The translations under genes were made by a program, and so were the position numbers. A model generated the notes under the pieces. The model did no database searches, was not told the DNA's origin, and was given only the letters and a program-made list of their open reading frames with translations. A stretch of 64,000 bases of DNA, taken from contig NZ_JACHIW010000001.1 of the NCBI RefSeq assembly GCF_014203395.1, positions 5,749,501-5,813,500 on the forward strand, in the 5' to 3' direction. This document shows positions 38,426 to 49,316 of this stretch, piece after piece (position 1 is the stretch's first letter; every line of letters begins with the position of its first letter). The DNA is from Saccharopolyspora phatthalungensis (GTDB lineage Bacteria; Actinomycetota; Actinomycetes; Mycobacteriales; Pseudonocardiaceae).

Positions 38426-39748
38426 ATGGCGACGATGAGTGAGGTCAACGCGCTTGACTGGGCGTTTCTGTGCCTGGAACAGGAGACTGCACCGATGCAT
38501 GTCGGTGCGGTCGCGGTGTTCCAGCCGACGGAACCGGTGCCCCGGGTGCGGCTGATGGAGCTGCTGGCCGAGCGGGCCCAGTGCATCGCGCGGCTACGGC
38601 TGCGGATCGACCAGTCGTGGCTCCCGGGCCAAGCCCGCTGGGCGGAAGCGCGCGACTTCGATGCGGCCGACCACGTGCACAGCCACCAGGTGCCGTCGCC
38701 GGGTGGCCGGGAGGAACTGGCCGAGCTGATCTCGGACCTGATCGCCTACCCCCTGGACCGGCGTCGTCCGCTGTGGGAGCTGCATCTGATCACCGGCCTG
38801 GACGGCGGCCGGTTCGCGGTGCTGGTGAAGTTCCACCACGCTTTGGTCGACGGCAGGGACGCCGTCGAGGTGGGTTTGGGGCTGCTCGACGGCTTCGTAC
38901 CTGCGGCGCAGGCACCGCCTAGCCCGCGCGGCGGCGCGCTGGACTTGCTCCGGCGACCGCAGCAGCTGATCGACACGGTGCGCGGAACCCTGTCGAAATC
39001 CGGTGAATCGCTGAGCATCGCCTCGTCGGTGGTGCGCAACATGCGGGTGCCGCTCCCGGATTCCCCGCTGCGCGCTTCCTCGTCGGTGGCGCGGCGCCTG
39101 GCACTGATCCCGATCGACCTGGCCGACCTGCGGCGGATCCGCGCCCGGCACGGCGGCACCACTAACGACGTGGTCCTCGCGGTGCTCACCGGTGCGCTTC
39201 GCCGGTGGCTGGCAGACCGCGGACACCCGCTCGACGAATTGCCGGTGCGGGCGCTGATCCCGGTTAGCCGGCGGCGCGGCAACAACACGCGTGGGAACAA
39301 CCAGCTTTCCGGCTACCTCTGCGACCTGCCGGTGGGGGAGTCGGACCCGGTTGCGCGGTTGCAGGCGATCCGGGCCGACATGGGCCGCAACAAGAGCGCG
39401 GGTCCGCTGCGCGGGCCCGGCGCGTTCCCGGTGCTGGCCGGGCGGATGCCGCAGATCGTGCACCAGGTGGCCACCCCGTTGGCCGGGCAGAGCGCGGCAC
39501 TGCTGTTCGACACGGTGATCACCAACGTGCCGCTGCCGGACCTCCCGGCCACGTTGAACGGAGCGGCACTGACCGAGCTTTTCCCGGTGGCCCCGCTGGC
39601 GCCCGGGCATGCGTTGTCCCTCGCGGTGTCGCAGTACCGCGACACTGTGCACGTCGGCGTGCAAGCCAACCGCGCGGCGCTGCCGGACCTAGAGAAGTTC
39701 AGTGCGGCGTTGCCGCTGTCGGTGGCAGAACTCGACGACTGGTCGTAA
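38426..39748 (+). CDS. Wax ester synthase/diacylglycerol acyltransferase (WS/DGAT family)
   Basis: A 440-residue acyltransferase with the catalytic HHALVDG (HHxxxDG) at residues 137-143, a DxxF-type N-terminus (ALDWAFLCLE) and a C-terminal PLWELHL/NVPLPD pattern. The family moves an acyl group from acyl-CoA to diacylglycerol or a fatty alcohol, making storage lipid at the membrane. ATG 38426 follows a GAGG; ATG 38435 is an alternative. It is followed within 4 bases by a carboxylesterase gene, a possible lipid synthesis/turnover pair. Confidence 0.85.
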   Translation: MATMSEVNALDWAFLCLEQETAPMHVGAVAVFQPTEPVPRVRLMELLAERAQCIARLRLRIDQSWLPGQARWAEARDFDAADHVHSHQVPSPGGREELAELISDLIAYPLDRRRPLWELHLITGLDGGRFAVLVKFHHALVDGRDAVEVGLGLLDGFVPAAQAPPSPRGGALDLLRRPQQLIDTVRGTLSKSGESLSIASSVVRNMRVPLPDSPLRASSSVARRLALIPIDLADLRRIRARHGGTTNDVVLAVLTGALRRWLADRGHPLDELPVRALIPVSRRRGNNTRGNNQLSGYLCDLPVGESDPVARLQAIRADMGRNKSAGPLRGPGAFPVLAGRMPQIVHQVATPLAGQSAALLFDTVITNVPLPDLPATLNGAALTELFPVAPLAPGHALSLAVSQYRDTVHVGVQANRAALPDLEKFSAALPLSVAELDDWS

Positions 39749-39751
39749 GGC

Positions 39752-41269
39752 ATGACCCGCGCCGATCGCCCTAGACCCGCGCAGCCCGGGTTCTGGTGGT
39801 TGTATGGAGGCGTGGATCTTGTAGTCCGGACCGAGTACGGCGCAGTCCGTGGCACCGCCGACGGTGAACTGAGCGTCTTCAAGGGGATTCCGTACGCGGC
39901 ACCGCTGGACGGCGCGCGGCGGTTTCAGGCCCCATTGGCCCCGGAGCGTTGGGGTGGCGTGCGCGACGCCTCGGCGTTCAGCGCATCGGTGCCGCAGCTG
40001 GCGATGGTGCCGGGCCTCCCGGCGGTGTGGCATCCCGGCGACAGCACTGACTGCCTCAGCCTCAATGTGTGGACCCCGGACCGCGGCGGCGGCCTGCCGG
40101 TGATGGTCTGGCTGCACGGCGGCGCGTTCTTGGGCGGCACCAGTGACGCCCTGTCCTACGACGGCGCCGGATTGGCCCGCGCCGGCGTGGTCGTGGTGAC
40201 GGTGAATTATCGGGTCGGCTACGAGGGTTTCGGTTGGGTCTCCGACGCCCCGGCCAACCGCGGCATCCTGGACCAGCTCGCCGCGCTGCACTGGGTGCAC
40301 AACAACATCGCCGCCTTCGGCGGGGACCCGGACAACCTGACGATCTTCGGCGAATCCGCCGGCGGCACCTCGGTGGCCACGCTGCTCGGCGGCTCTGCCG
40401 GAACTGGGCTGTTCCGTCGCGCCATCGCGCAGAGCGTCGGCAGCCTGTTCTGCGACGAAGACGAAAGCCGCGAGCTCGGTGAGCTGATCATCGGCAGGCT
40501 GGGAGTGCGTGCCACCGCGGAGGCGCTCGGGGAGCTGCCGCCGGAGGCGGTGCACGGGGCGCAGATGCCCGCGATGATGGAGATGAACCAGAACCGCTCG
40601 GCTTGGACCAACGCCACGCCGTATGCGGTCGTCCTCGACGGCTTAGTGCTCAGCGAACTGCCGTGGGTTGCGCTGCGCGGCGGCGCGGGCCGCGGTGTCG
40701 ACCTGATCAGCGGTTACCTGACCGACGAGGGCCGATTGTTCACGGTGGACCTGCCGGCCGAGGCACAGGATCCGGCGGAGTTGGCGCAAGGACTGCGGCT
40801 CGCACCGTCGATGGTCGACGAGTACCGCACCGGATTCCCCGGTATCGGCGATGCGGACCTGTACACCCTGATGGTCAGCGACCAGGTGTTCCGGATGCCG
40901 TCGCTGTGGTGCGCCGAGGGACACGCCGCCGGTGGTGGGCGCAGCTACCTGTACGAATTCGCCTGGCCGAGCCCGGCGCGCGGCGGCGCGCTTGGCGCGT
41001 GCCACGGGTTGGACGTGCCGTTCACCTTCGGCGTCGCCGAGAGCGAGCTGACCCAGCCGATGTTCGGTGGCGCGCCCCCGCCCGAATTCGAGGCCCTGTC
41101 GGGGGAGCTGCGCAAGGCCTGGGTTTCCTTTGCCGCCACGGGCGATCCGGGCTGGCCCCCCTACACCACCGCCGATCGCCGGGCCCGGGTGTGGAACGTC
41201 CCCTCGACGGTGGTCGCCGACCCGATCGCCACGTCGCGCAAGATCTGGCAGCGCCACTTCTCGGCGTGA
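39752..41269 (+). CDS. Type B carboxylesterase
   Basis: A 505-residue esterase of the cholinesterase-like family. It has the oxyanion-hole motif WLHGGAF, the nucleophile elbow GESAGG (Ser202), a Glu/Asp acid and the His of ACHGLDVPF. No signal peptide is evident, so it is probably cytoplasmic. It hydrolyses carboxylic esters. It starts 3 bases after the WS/DGAT stop, so the two are likely co-transcribed. Confidence 0.85.
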   Translation: MTRADRPRPAQPGFWWLYGGVDLVVRTEYGAVRGTADGELSVFKGIPYAAPLDGARRFQAPLAPERWGGVRDASAFSASVPQLAMVPGLPAVWHPGDSTDCLSLNVWTPDRGGGLPVMVWLHGGAFLGGTSDALSYDGAGLARAGVVVVTVNYRVGYEGFGWVSDAPANRGILDQLAALHWVHNNIAAFGGDPDNLTIFGESAGGTSVATLLGGSAGTGLFRRAIAQSVGSLFCDEDESRELGELIIGRLGVRATAEALGELPPEAVHGAQMPAMMEMNQNRSAWTNATPYAVVLDGLVLSELPWVALRGGAGRGVDLISGYLTDEGRLFTVDLPAEAQDPAELAQGLRLAPSMVDEYRTGFPGIGDADLYTLMVSDQVFRMPSLWCAEGHAAGGGRSYLYEFAWPSPARGGALGACHGLDVPFTFGVAESELTQPMFGGAPPPEFEALSGELRKAWVSFAATGDPGWPPYTTADRRARVWNVPSTVVADPIATSRKIWQRHFSA

Positions 41270-41446
41270 CACCTGGCTGTTTCTCGTCGTTCGAGCCGTC
41301 GCGGTAGGCAAGCCGTCTGGCGGTCGCTGAACGCCGTCATCGTGGCGAACGCACGGCGAGCAGTCGGTGGGTCACGGTCGCCGCGGGGCAACGGCGTGGT
41401 CCGCATTGGTTAATGTGGGAGGAGTTCGCAGCGGACGGAGGAGGAC

Positions 41447-42847
41447 ATGTCGGGCACGGCGGAGAAGGCACTTGCGGCGCTACGCGCGGGACTGCCGGAG
41501 CCGGTGCTGTTGACCGACCCCGATTCCGTTGCTCGCTTCGCGCACGACGATGCCGAATGGGCCCCGTACGGCAAGCCGCTGGCGGTGGCGCGCACGACCA
41601 GCACCGATGATGTGGTCGCCGTGGTGCGGATCTGCGCCGAGCTGGGAATTCCGGTGGTGCCGCGAGGTGCCGGGACCGGTCTGTCGGGCGGTGCGAACGC
41701 GATCGACGGTTGCGTGCTCATCTCCTTGCAGGGGATGGACGAGATCCTGGAGGTCAATCCGCGGGAGCAACTGGCGGTGGTGCAGCCGGGCGTGGTCAAC
41801 GACGATCTGCGGGCGGCCTGCCGCGAGCACGGGGCCTGGTATCCACCGGACCCGGCCAGCTCGCCGTGGTCGACCATCGGCGGCAACGTCGCCACCAACG
41901 CCGGTGGCGTGTGCTGCGTGAAGTACGGCGTGACCCGCGACTACGTTCTGGGCCTGGAGGCTGTCGTCGGCAACGGCGACGTGGTGCGGTTGGGGCGCCG
42001 CACCGCCAAAGGCGTTGCCGGTTACGACCTGTGCGGGCTGTTCGTGGGCTCCGAAGGCACGCTCGGGGTGATCACCGAGATCACCGTGAAGCTGCTGCCC
42101 GGCCTGCGCGCCCCGGAGCGCACCGTGGTCGGTTACTTCGATTCCCTTGTGGAGGCAGGAGAAGCGGTGGCTGCCGTCGCGGCGGCCGGGGTGGTTCCCT
42201 CGGCGCTGGAACTGCTCGACCGGCACTGCCTGAAGGCGGTCGACGAGTGGAAGAACATGGGCCTGAGCGCGGAGGCGAACGTGTTGCTGCTCGGCCGTTC
42301 GGACGCGCCTGGCGCAGCGGGGGAACAGGAAGTCGACGCGCTGCTGCGCTGCTTCGACGCGGCGGGTGCGACCTGGAGCGCCCGATCCACCGACGAGCAC
42401 GAGGCGGACGCGCTGTTCGCCGCGCGCCGACTGGCGTACCCGGCGCTGGAACGGCTCGGCCCGGTGCTCACCGAGGACGTGTGCGTGCCGCGCGCGAAGG
42501 TGCCGGAGATGCTGGGCCGCATCGAGGCGGCGGCGCGGCGCCACGACACCCGGATAGCCAACATCGCGCACGCCGGAGACGGCAACCTGCACCCCCTGAT
42601 CATCACGCCGCCCGGCGACGAGGAAGCCCGGCTGCGCGCGCAACGGGCCTTCGACGACATCGTCGCGGACGCCATTTCCTTGGGCGGCACCGTGACCGGG
42701 GAGCACGGCGTGGGCCTGCTCAAGCGCAAGGGCTTGCACGCCGAGCTCAGCCCGGCGGTGATCGGCATGCACCAAGCGGTCAAAAGCGCCGTCGATCCCG
42801 CCGGGATCTTCAACCCCGGCAAGGTCTTCGGCGATCCGGACCGCTGA
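41447..42847 (+). CDS. FAD-linked 2-hydroxyacid oxidase (GlcD-like), copy 1
   Basis: A 466-residue flavoprotein. The N-terminal PCMH-type FAD domain has PRGAGTGLSGGANAIDG and TIGGNVATNAGG. The C-terminal oxidase domain carries metal/substrate motifs HAGDGNLHP and GEHGVGLLK. It oxidises a D-2-hydroxyacid such as glycolate or D-lactate; the electron acceptor is unknown. The start follows GGAGGAGG. A close paralog lies at 61655-63079. No partner GlcE/GlcF genes are nearby, so it is probably a single-subunit enzyme. Confidence 0.85.
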   Translation: MSGTAEKALAALRAGLPEPVLLTDPDSVARFAHDDAEWAPYGKPLAVARTTSTDDVVAVVRICAELGIPVVPRGAGTGLSGGANAIDGCVLISLQGMDEILEVNPREQLAVVQPGVVNDDLRAACREHGAWYPPDPASSPWSTIGGNVATNAGGVCCVKYGVTRDYVLGLEAVVGNGDVVRLGRRTAKGVAGYDLCGLFVGSEGTLGVITEITVKLLPGLRAPERTVVGYFDSLVEAGEAVAAVAAAGVVPSALELLDRHCLKAVDEWKNMGLSAEANVLLLGRSDAPGAAGEQEVDALLRCFDAAGATWSARSTDEHEADALFAARRLAYPALERLGPVLTEDVCVPRAKVPEMLGRIEAAARRHDTRIANIAHAGDGNLHPLIITPPGDEEARLRAQRAFDDIVADAISLGGTVTGEHGVGLLKRKGLHAELSPAVIGMHQAVKSAVDPAGIFNPGKVFGDPDR

Positions 42848-42858
42848 GCGTCACGCGA

Positions 42859-42881
42859 ATTCCCCGGCGTCCCTTGGGGAA
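42859..42881. terminator. Hairpin between convergent genes
   Basis: TTCCCC (42860-42865) pairs with GGGGAA (42876-42881) in the short gap between the convergent GlcD-like and E1 genes. The stem is only 6 bp, so this is a weak candidate. Confidence 0.35.
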
Positions 42882-42942
42882 GCTGGGCACACCCAAACGA
42901 TCAGTTGCTGGCGTACCGAATGAGGTCGAGTGTGCTCGCGGG

Positions 42943-45126
<2,184 letters not shown>

Positions 45127-45262
45127 CGTTCCTCCGTGTTCTGCGCAACGCCGCTCGTCGGCGACGGCCCCGGTTCTCGCCGCAACGATCACTCACGACC
45201 ACATGGCGCCTCGGCGTGGTGCGGGACGCCGATACCCGGTCGGCCTTCCTGGACATCCCCGC

Positions 45263-46189
45263 TCATGACGCCTCCGGTTCCCCGTGCCAGTCGTTGGCCA
45301 CCTGGGCGCAGGACTTGGCCAGGCATTCCAGCGCGATCGGCAGCAGCGGGTTGGTGTTCTGCTTGCGGTACAGCGCCTTGACCCGGCGGTGCGGCTGCCA
45401 GCCGGCGATCCGGGAAATCCGCACGCGATCGTCCGGGATCGCTAGCCCCGGCAGCACCGCCACCCCGAGATCGCGGGCCACCAGGTCCCGGATCACGGCA
45501 TAGTCGTTGCTGCGGAAGGTGATTTTCGGTACGAAGCCGACCGCGGCGGCCAGTCGCACCAGCGCCCGCGCGCCCGAGGTGTCCTGCCGGGTGCAGATCC
45601 AGGCGTCCCCGGCGAGCTCGCGCAGGTCCACCTCGGGGGCTCCGGCGAGCCGGTGCGTCTCGGGCAGCGCGAGCCGCAGCGGTTCGGCCATCAGTTCCTC
45701 CACGCACAGCTCGATCGGCCACTGCCGGGGGTCCAGGTCGTACTCGAACACCACGGCGGCGTCCAGGACGCCGTCGAGCACACCGTCGAGCACCTCGTCC
45801 GGTTCGCCCTCGTCGAGTTGGACCTCGGCGCTGGGCCGTTGGGCGATCACGGCGGCGAGCACGTCCGGCAGCACCCGGGCGTTGGCGGTCGCGAAACTGG
45901 CCAGCCGCAGGCTGCCTTCCTCGCCGGCGACCATCGACCGGACCTCGCGCTCCAGCGCGTCGAGCGCGCCGAGCGCGTCGCGGCTGCGGTCGGCGAGCCG
46001 GATCGCCAGCGCGGTGCTGCGAGCACTGCGCGCGGAGCGCTCGAACAGCGTCGCGCCGATCGCGCGTTCCAGCAGCACCATCTGCTGGGACACGGCGGAT
46101 GCGGTGTAGCCGAGCACCCGCCCGGCCTCGGCGAACGAGCCGGTACGGACGCATTCCTGCAGCGTCCTCAAGTGGATCGGGTTGAACAC
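45263..46189 (-). CDS. LysR family transcriptional regulator
   Basis: A 308-residue LysR protein: winged HTH in the first 60 residues (LRTLQECVRTGSFAEAGRVL, TASAVSQQM) followed by a periplasmic-binding-like effector domain. GTG 46189 follows AGGGG at 46195-46199. The E1 gene lies 136 bases downstream on the same strand. LysR proteins usually control divergent genes, but the divergent neighbour here is an IS element, which may have separated it from its original target. Confidence 0.85.
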   Translation of the reverse strand: MFNPIHLRTLQECVRTGSFAEAGRVLGYTASAVSQQMVLLERAIGATLFERSARSARSTALAIRLADRSRDALGALDALEREVRSMVAGEEGSLRLASFATANARVLPDVLAAVIAQRPSAEVQLDEGEPDEVLDGVLDGVLDAAVVFEYDLDPRQWPIELCVEELMAEPLRLALPETHRLAGAPEVDLRELAGDAWICTRQDTSGARALVRLAAAVGFVPKITFRSNDYAVIRDLVARDLGVAVLPGLAIPDDRVRISRIAGWQPHRRVKALYRKQNTNPLLPIALECLAKSCAQVANDWHGEPEAS

Positions 46190-46296
46190 GCCTGACCCCT
46201 AGTAAGTACGGGTAGTGGTTGATCCGGAGTTCATTGCGCAGGTCTCCTTCTTGTGAGTGTTCGGGTTCTGGATCAGTTGCTATCGAGGAGGATGCT

Positions 46297-47628
46297 GTGT
46301 CTCATGTCAGGGCGCTTACGCGCGGTGATCGTCGTCGGAACGAGCGGCTGACCCGGTTGCGATCGATCGTGCGCCGCGAGTTCGCGGTGGTCGCGGTCGA
46401 TCTGGCCTTGGCCAAGCAGGCGGCGGTGGTCGCCGATCACGATTCGCGGGTGCTGGGCCGACGCATGTTCAGCGGGGATGCGTGGGTGATCGATGACATC
46501 CTGGACTGGGCCGGGCCGGTCGCCGCCAAGGCGGGGTTCGCCGGTGTGGTGCTGGGGTGCGAGCCGACCGGGCATCGCTGGAAGCCGCTGCTGGACCGGG
46601 CCCGCGCTCGCGGAGTTGAGCTGGTGTGTGTGAACCCGATGCTGGTGCACCGTGGCCGGGAGGAAGAGGACTTCACCCGCGACCGGTCGGACTTCAAAGA
46701 CGCCACGATCATCGCCAAACGCGTCGCGGAACTGCGCTGTTACGTGCCCTATGTGCTGGAGGGGCACTGGTGTCGCCTGCGGCATCTGGGGGCTCGCCGT
46801 GCCGATCAGCTTGTTGCCGCGGGGTCGGCCCGGCAGCGTTTGCGTGATCTGCTGGAGTGTGCCTGGCCTGCGGTGCTGTCCACCGCGAGCAAGCCTTTGG
46901 ACACGCTGACCTGGCGGGTGGCCATGGCGGTGTCCACCGACCCGGCCCGGATCATGGCGATGGGCTTTGATGCCTTTGCCGCGGCAGTGCGTGACGAACT
47001 TCCCCGCTGGGGTGGCAGCCGCCGCAATCTGCGCATTCTGCGCGCGATCTTCGACGCCGCTCGCACACCTGGCGGGGTTGCTACCGAGCAAGCCGCGGCC
47101 TGCGAACGAGCGGCCTACGCACTCGACGACTGGCACCATGCCCTGGGGCAGCTCGCCGACGTTGAGGCCCGCATGATCGAGGTCCTCGACACCCTGGAAC
47201 TGTCCACGTTGGTCACCACCATCACGGGGTTGTCGGTCGTCGGGGCCGCCGCCATCCTCGCCGAGACCGGCGACCCAGCGCGCTTCGACTGTGCCCGAAC
47301 CTGGGTCAAGCATGCGGGGTTGTGCCCACGTGCCAACGAATCCGGGAACTTTCACGGCATCACCACGGTCTCCCGCCGCGGCCGCCCCGGACTGCGCACC
47401 GCCGCTTGGCGGGCCATCTGGGGCGCACTGACCCACAACCCGGTCTACACCGCCCGCTATACGCACCTGACCACCCGTGAAACCAACCCGCTGCGCCCGG
47501 GACAAGCCCGCACGGCCCTCGCAGCGGCACTGCTGCGACAGCTGTTCGTGGTCGTCACCCGCCGGGTGGCCTGGGATCCGGCGGTTGCCGCCGGCACTAC
47601 GAAGGAGGTGGCGCCGCAGGCCGCATAG
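46297..47628 (+). CDS. IS110-family transposase (DEDD recombinase)
   Basis: A 443-residue transposase. The N-terminal RuvC-like DEDD domain has VAVDLALA (first Asp), GCEPTGHRW (Glu) and RDRSDFKDA (Asp pair). The C-terminal Transposase_20 domain has ITGLSVVGAAAILAETGD and KHAGLCP, with a conserved Ser in the TTVSRRGRPGLR segment. Members excise and insert circular DNA guided by a bridge RNA. GTG 46297 follows GAGGAGGATG. The frame is intact, so it may be active. Confidence 0.9.
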   Translation: MSHVRALTRGDRRRNERLTRLRSIVRREFAVVAVDLALAKQAAVVADHDSRVLGRRMFSGDAWVIDDILDWAGPVAAKAGFAGVVLGCEPTGHRWKPLLDRARARGVELVCVNPMLVHRGREEEDFTRDRSDFKDATIIAKRVAELRCYVPYVLEGHWCRLRHLGARRADQLVAAGSARQRLRDLLECAWPAVLSTASKPLDTLTWRVAMAVSTDPARIMAMGFDAFAAAVRDELPRWGGSRRNLRILRAIFDAARTPGGVATEQAAACERAAYALDDWHHALGQLADVEARMIEVLDTLELSTLVTTITGLSVVGAAAILAETGDPARFDCARTWVKHAGLCPRANESGNFHGITTVSRRGRPGLRTAAWRAIWGALTHNPVYTARYTHLTTRETNPLRPGQARTALAAALLRQLFVVVTRRVAWDPAVAAGTTKEVAPQAA

Positions 47629-48101
47629 CGCGACACTGGCCATGGGCGGGGCGAACCCGACTCCTCCTTGGGCAGAACCCGGAACTGAGCAGGGGCGCCC
47701 CGCCCACCCTCCACCCAAGCTCGGATGAGGGCTGTTGGGACAAACCCGGTTGTTCGCTAGGTCGAGCACGGAGAGTGGGCGCAGGCACCCGCCACCCCGG
47801 CCAGTCACGCCACCCACCACATCACCACCCACCATGATCAACCCCGCACACCCGCGGGGACACTGCCGCACGCCCAAAACCGGAAACATCACCAATTGAC
47901 TTCGCCCTCATAGGCTGCTCAGTTCCTGTCTTCGCAGCGGCACAGCCGCTCGGCCGATGTCCTCGGACGGCACCGCCGCGGGTCCTCAGGCGTCGTCCCT
48001 GGATGACAGCCCCACTGTGCATCGGGCACGCCTGATCCGGGAACCCCGGACCGGGATCGCGCCCGGGGTTCCGCCACGCCAGTCGAGTTCACGGACAGCC
48101 C
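47629..48101 (+). other. 3' non-coding end of the IS element and flank
   Basis: 473 bases without a gene between the transposase stop and the end of the convergent dehydrogenase gene. The first 270 belong to the IS element and are described as a possible bridge RNA. From about 47895 to 48101 the flank contains a 12-base complement to that RNA (47915-47926) and no other recognisable feature. Confidence 0.6.
47640..47800 (+). ncRNA. Candidate bridge RNA of the IS110/IS1111 element
   Basis: GGGCGGGGC (47644-47652) pairs perfectly with GCCCCGCCC (47697-47705), enclosing a 44-nt loop that itself contains a GGG/CCC hairpin (about 47670-47680). CTTGGG and CCCAAG nearby offer a competing pairing. 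The position just after the transposase gene is where IS1111-group elements encode their bridge RNA. The boundaries given are approximate. Confidence 0.4.
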
Positions 48102-49259
48102 TCATGCGGTGGCGGGCTCGGGCACCCGGCCCCGCAGCTCCATCGCAGTTCGCACGCGCTGCTTGGCCAGGCCCAGCGCGGCATGGTGCGGCAGCACCCC
48201 TTCGGCCCGCGCCGTGTCCAGCACCAGCACGGTGTTGGCGCGGGTCCGCTCGGCCACGGTCCGCAGGATCGCCGCCGGTTCCGGCCGGAACGCGGAATGC
48301 CGAGCGTCCATCGCGAAACCGGCCGCGATGGCGCCGCCGGCGTTGGCGATGAAGTCCGGCACCACGGTGACCTCGCGGGCCGCCAGCACTTCGCGGGCCT
48401 TGGGCGTGGTGGGCAGGTTCGCGCCCTCCACCACCAACCCGGCCCGGATCCGGGCCGCGACGGCTTCGTCGATGACGTCCTGCCCGGCGGCCGGGATCAG
48501 CACGTCGCAGTCCACCACGAGCTCCTCGCCGCGCGGTATCCGTTGATCGGCCGACGCCTTGGCCACACACGCGTCGCCGAACTCGGCGCGGGCATCCAGC
48601 CACCGGGGCACGTCGAGCCCGGCCGGATCGTGCACCGATCCGTCTATTGTGGACAACGCGACGAGCTGGGCGCCGAGCTCATGCAGCCGCTTCGCCGCAG
48701 CCGCCCCGACGGCGCCGAAGCCCTGCACCGCGACCCGCGCCCCGGCAACGCCGCGGCCCTGCCGCGCCAGCGCCGCGTCCACTGCCTCGGCGACGCCATG
48801 ACCGGTCACGCCCAGCTGGTCGTAGGGCACCCCGCCCAGCGACTCCGGCACGCCGACCGCCGCGCCACGATCGCCGAGCTCGTCCTGGATGATCGCCGCG
48901 TCGTGCTCGGTCATCCCCATGTCCAGCCCGGCGACGTAGCTGGCCGGGATCTGGTCGGCCAGCCGCCGCGCGAAGGCCCGCACGATCCGCTCCTTGTTCG
49001 GCGAGTCCGGATCGGCGAAGATGCCCGCCTTCGCGCCGCCGTGAAAGAGGTCGACCGCGGCCCACTTCCAGGTCATCACGCGGGCCAGCCGGGCGATCTC
49101 GCCGACGGTGACGGTCGGGCTCATCCGGGTGCCGCCTTTGCCGGTGCCGCGGGCGGTGTTGTCGATGACCAGCACGCCGCGCATGCCGGTGCGTGCGTCC
49201 GAGACGCACACGACCTTCTCCGGGCCCCACTCGTCGATCTCCTGCAACAGATCACGCAC
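48102..49259 (-). CDS. Glu/Leu/Phe/Val family amino-acid dehydrogenase
   Basis: A 385-residue NAD(P)-dependent oxidative deaminase. Substrate domain: GKGGTRMSP and the catalytic lysine of FHGGAKAGI. Cofactor domain: VAVQGFGAVGAAAAKRL. PDFIANAGGAI lies near the C-terminal hinge. It reversibly turns an amino acid into its 2-oxoacid and ammonia. GTG 49259 follows GAAGGAG. It ends a same-strand run with a DAO-family oxidase and an ALDH, so it may recycle amino nitrogen in that pathway. A paralog lies at 58718-59911. Confidence 0.85.
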   Translation of the reverse strand: MRDLLQEIDEWGPEKVVCVSDARTGMRGVLVIDNTARGTGKGGTRMSPTVTVGEIARLARVMTWKWAAVDLFHGGAKAGIFADPDSPNKERIVRAFARRLADQIPASYVAGLDMGMTEHDAAIIQDELGDRGAAVGVPESLGGVPYDQLGVTGHGVAEAVDAALARQGRGVAGARVAVQGFGAVGAAAAKRLHELGAQLVALSTIDGSVHDPAGLDVPRWLDARAEFGDACVAKASADQRIPRGEELVVDCDVLIPAAGQDVIDEAVAARIRAGLVVEGANLPTTPKAREVLAAREVTVVPDFIANAGGAIAAGFAMDARHSAFRPEPAAILRTVAERTRANTVLVLDTARAEGVLPHHAALGLAKQRVRTAMELRGRVPEPATA

Positions 49260-49316
49260 GGTTCGCGCTCCTTCTTCAGCTGCGCCGCGCGCAGCCCGGT
49301 CGGGGGAGAGGAGGGT

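Larger units (their letters stand above)
46240..47905 (+). mobile_element. IS110-family (IS1111-like) insertion sequence, boundaries approximate
   Basis: It contains one DEDD transposase gene with a short 5' non-coding end and a long (about 270 nt) 3' non-coding end. Candidate subterminal inverted repeats lie at 46253-46271 (GTGAGTGTTCGGGTTCTGG) and 47874-47892 (reverse complement of the second matches the first at 14 of 19 positions). The 3' segment folds strongly. IS1111-group elements carry subterminal repeats and a bridge RNA in the 3' end, which fits. Exact ends and the core dinucleotide could not be fixed. Confidence 0.6.

Noticed and set aside
46273..47895. A 540-codon minus-strand frame across the IS element
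   Set aside because: It is the complement of the transposase gene, with no recognisable motif or ribosome site.
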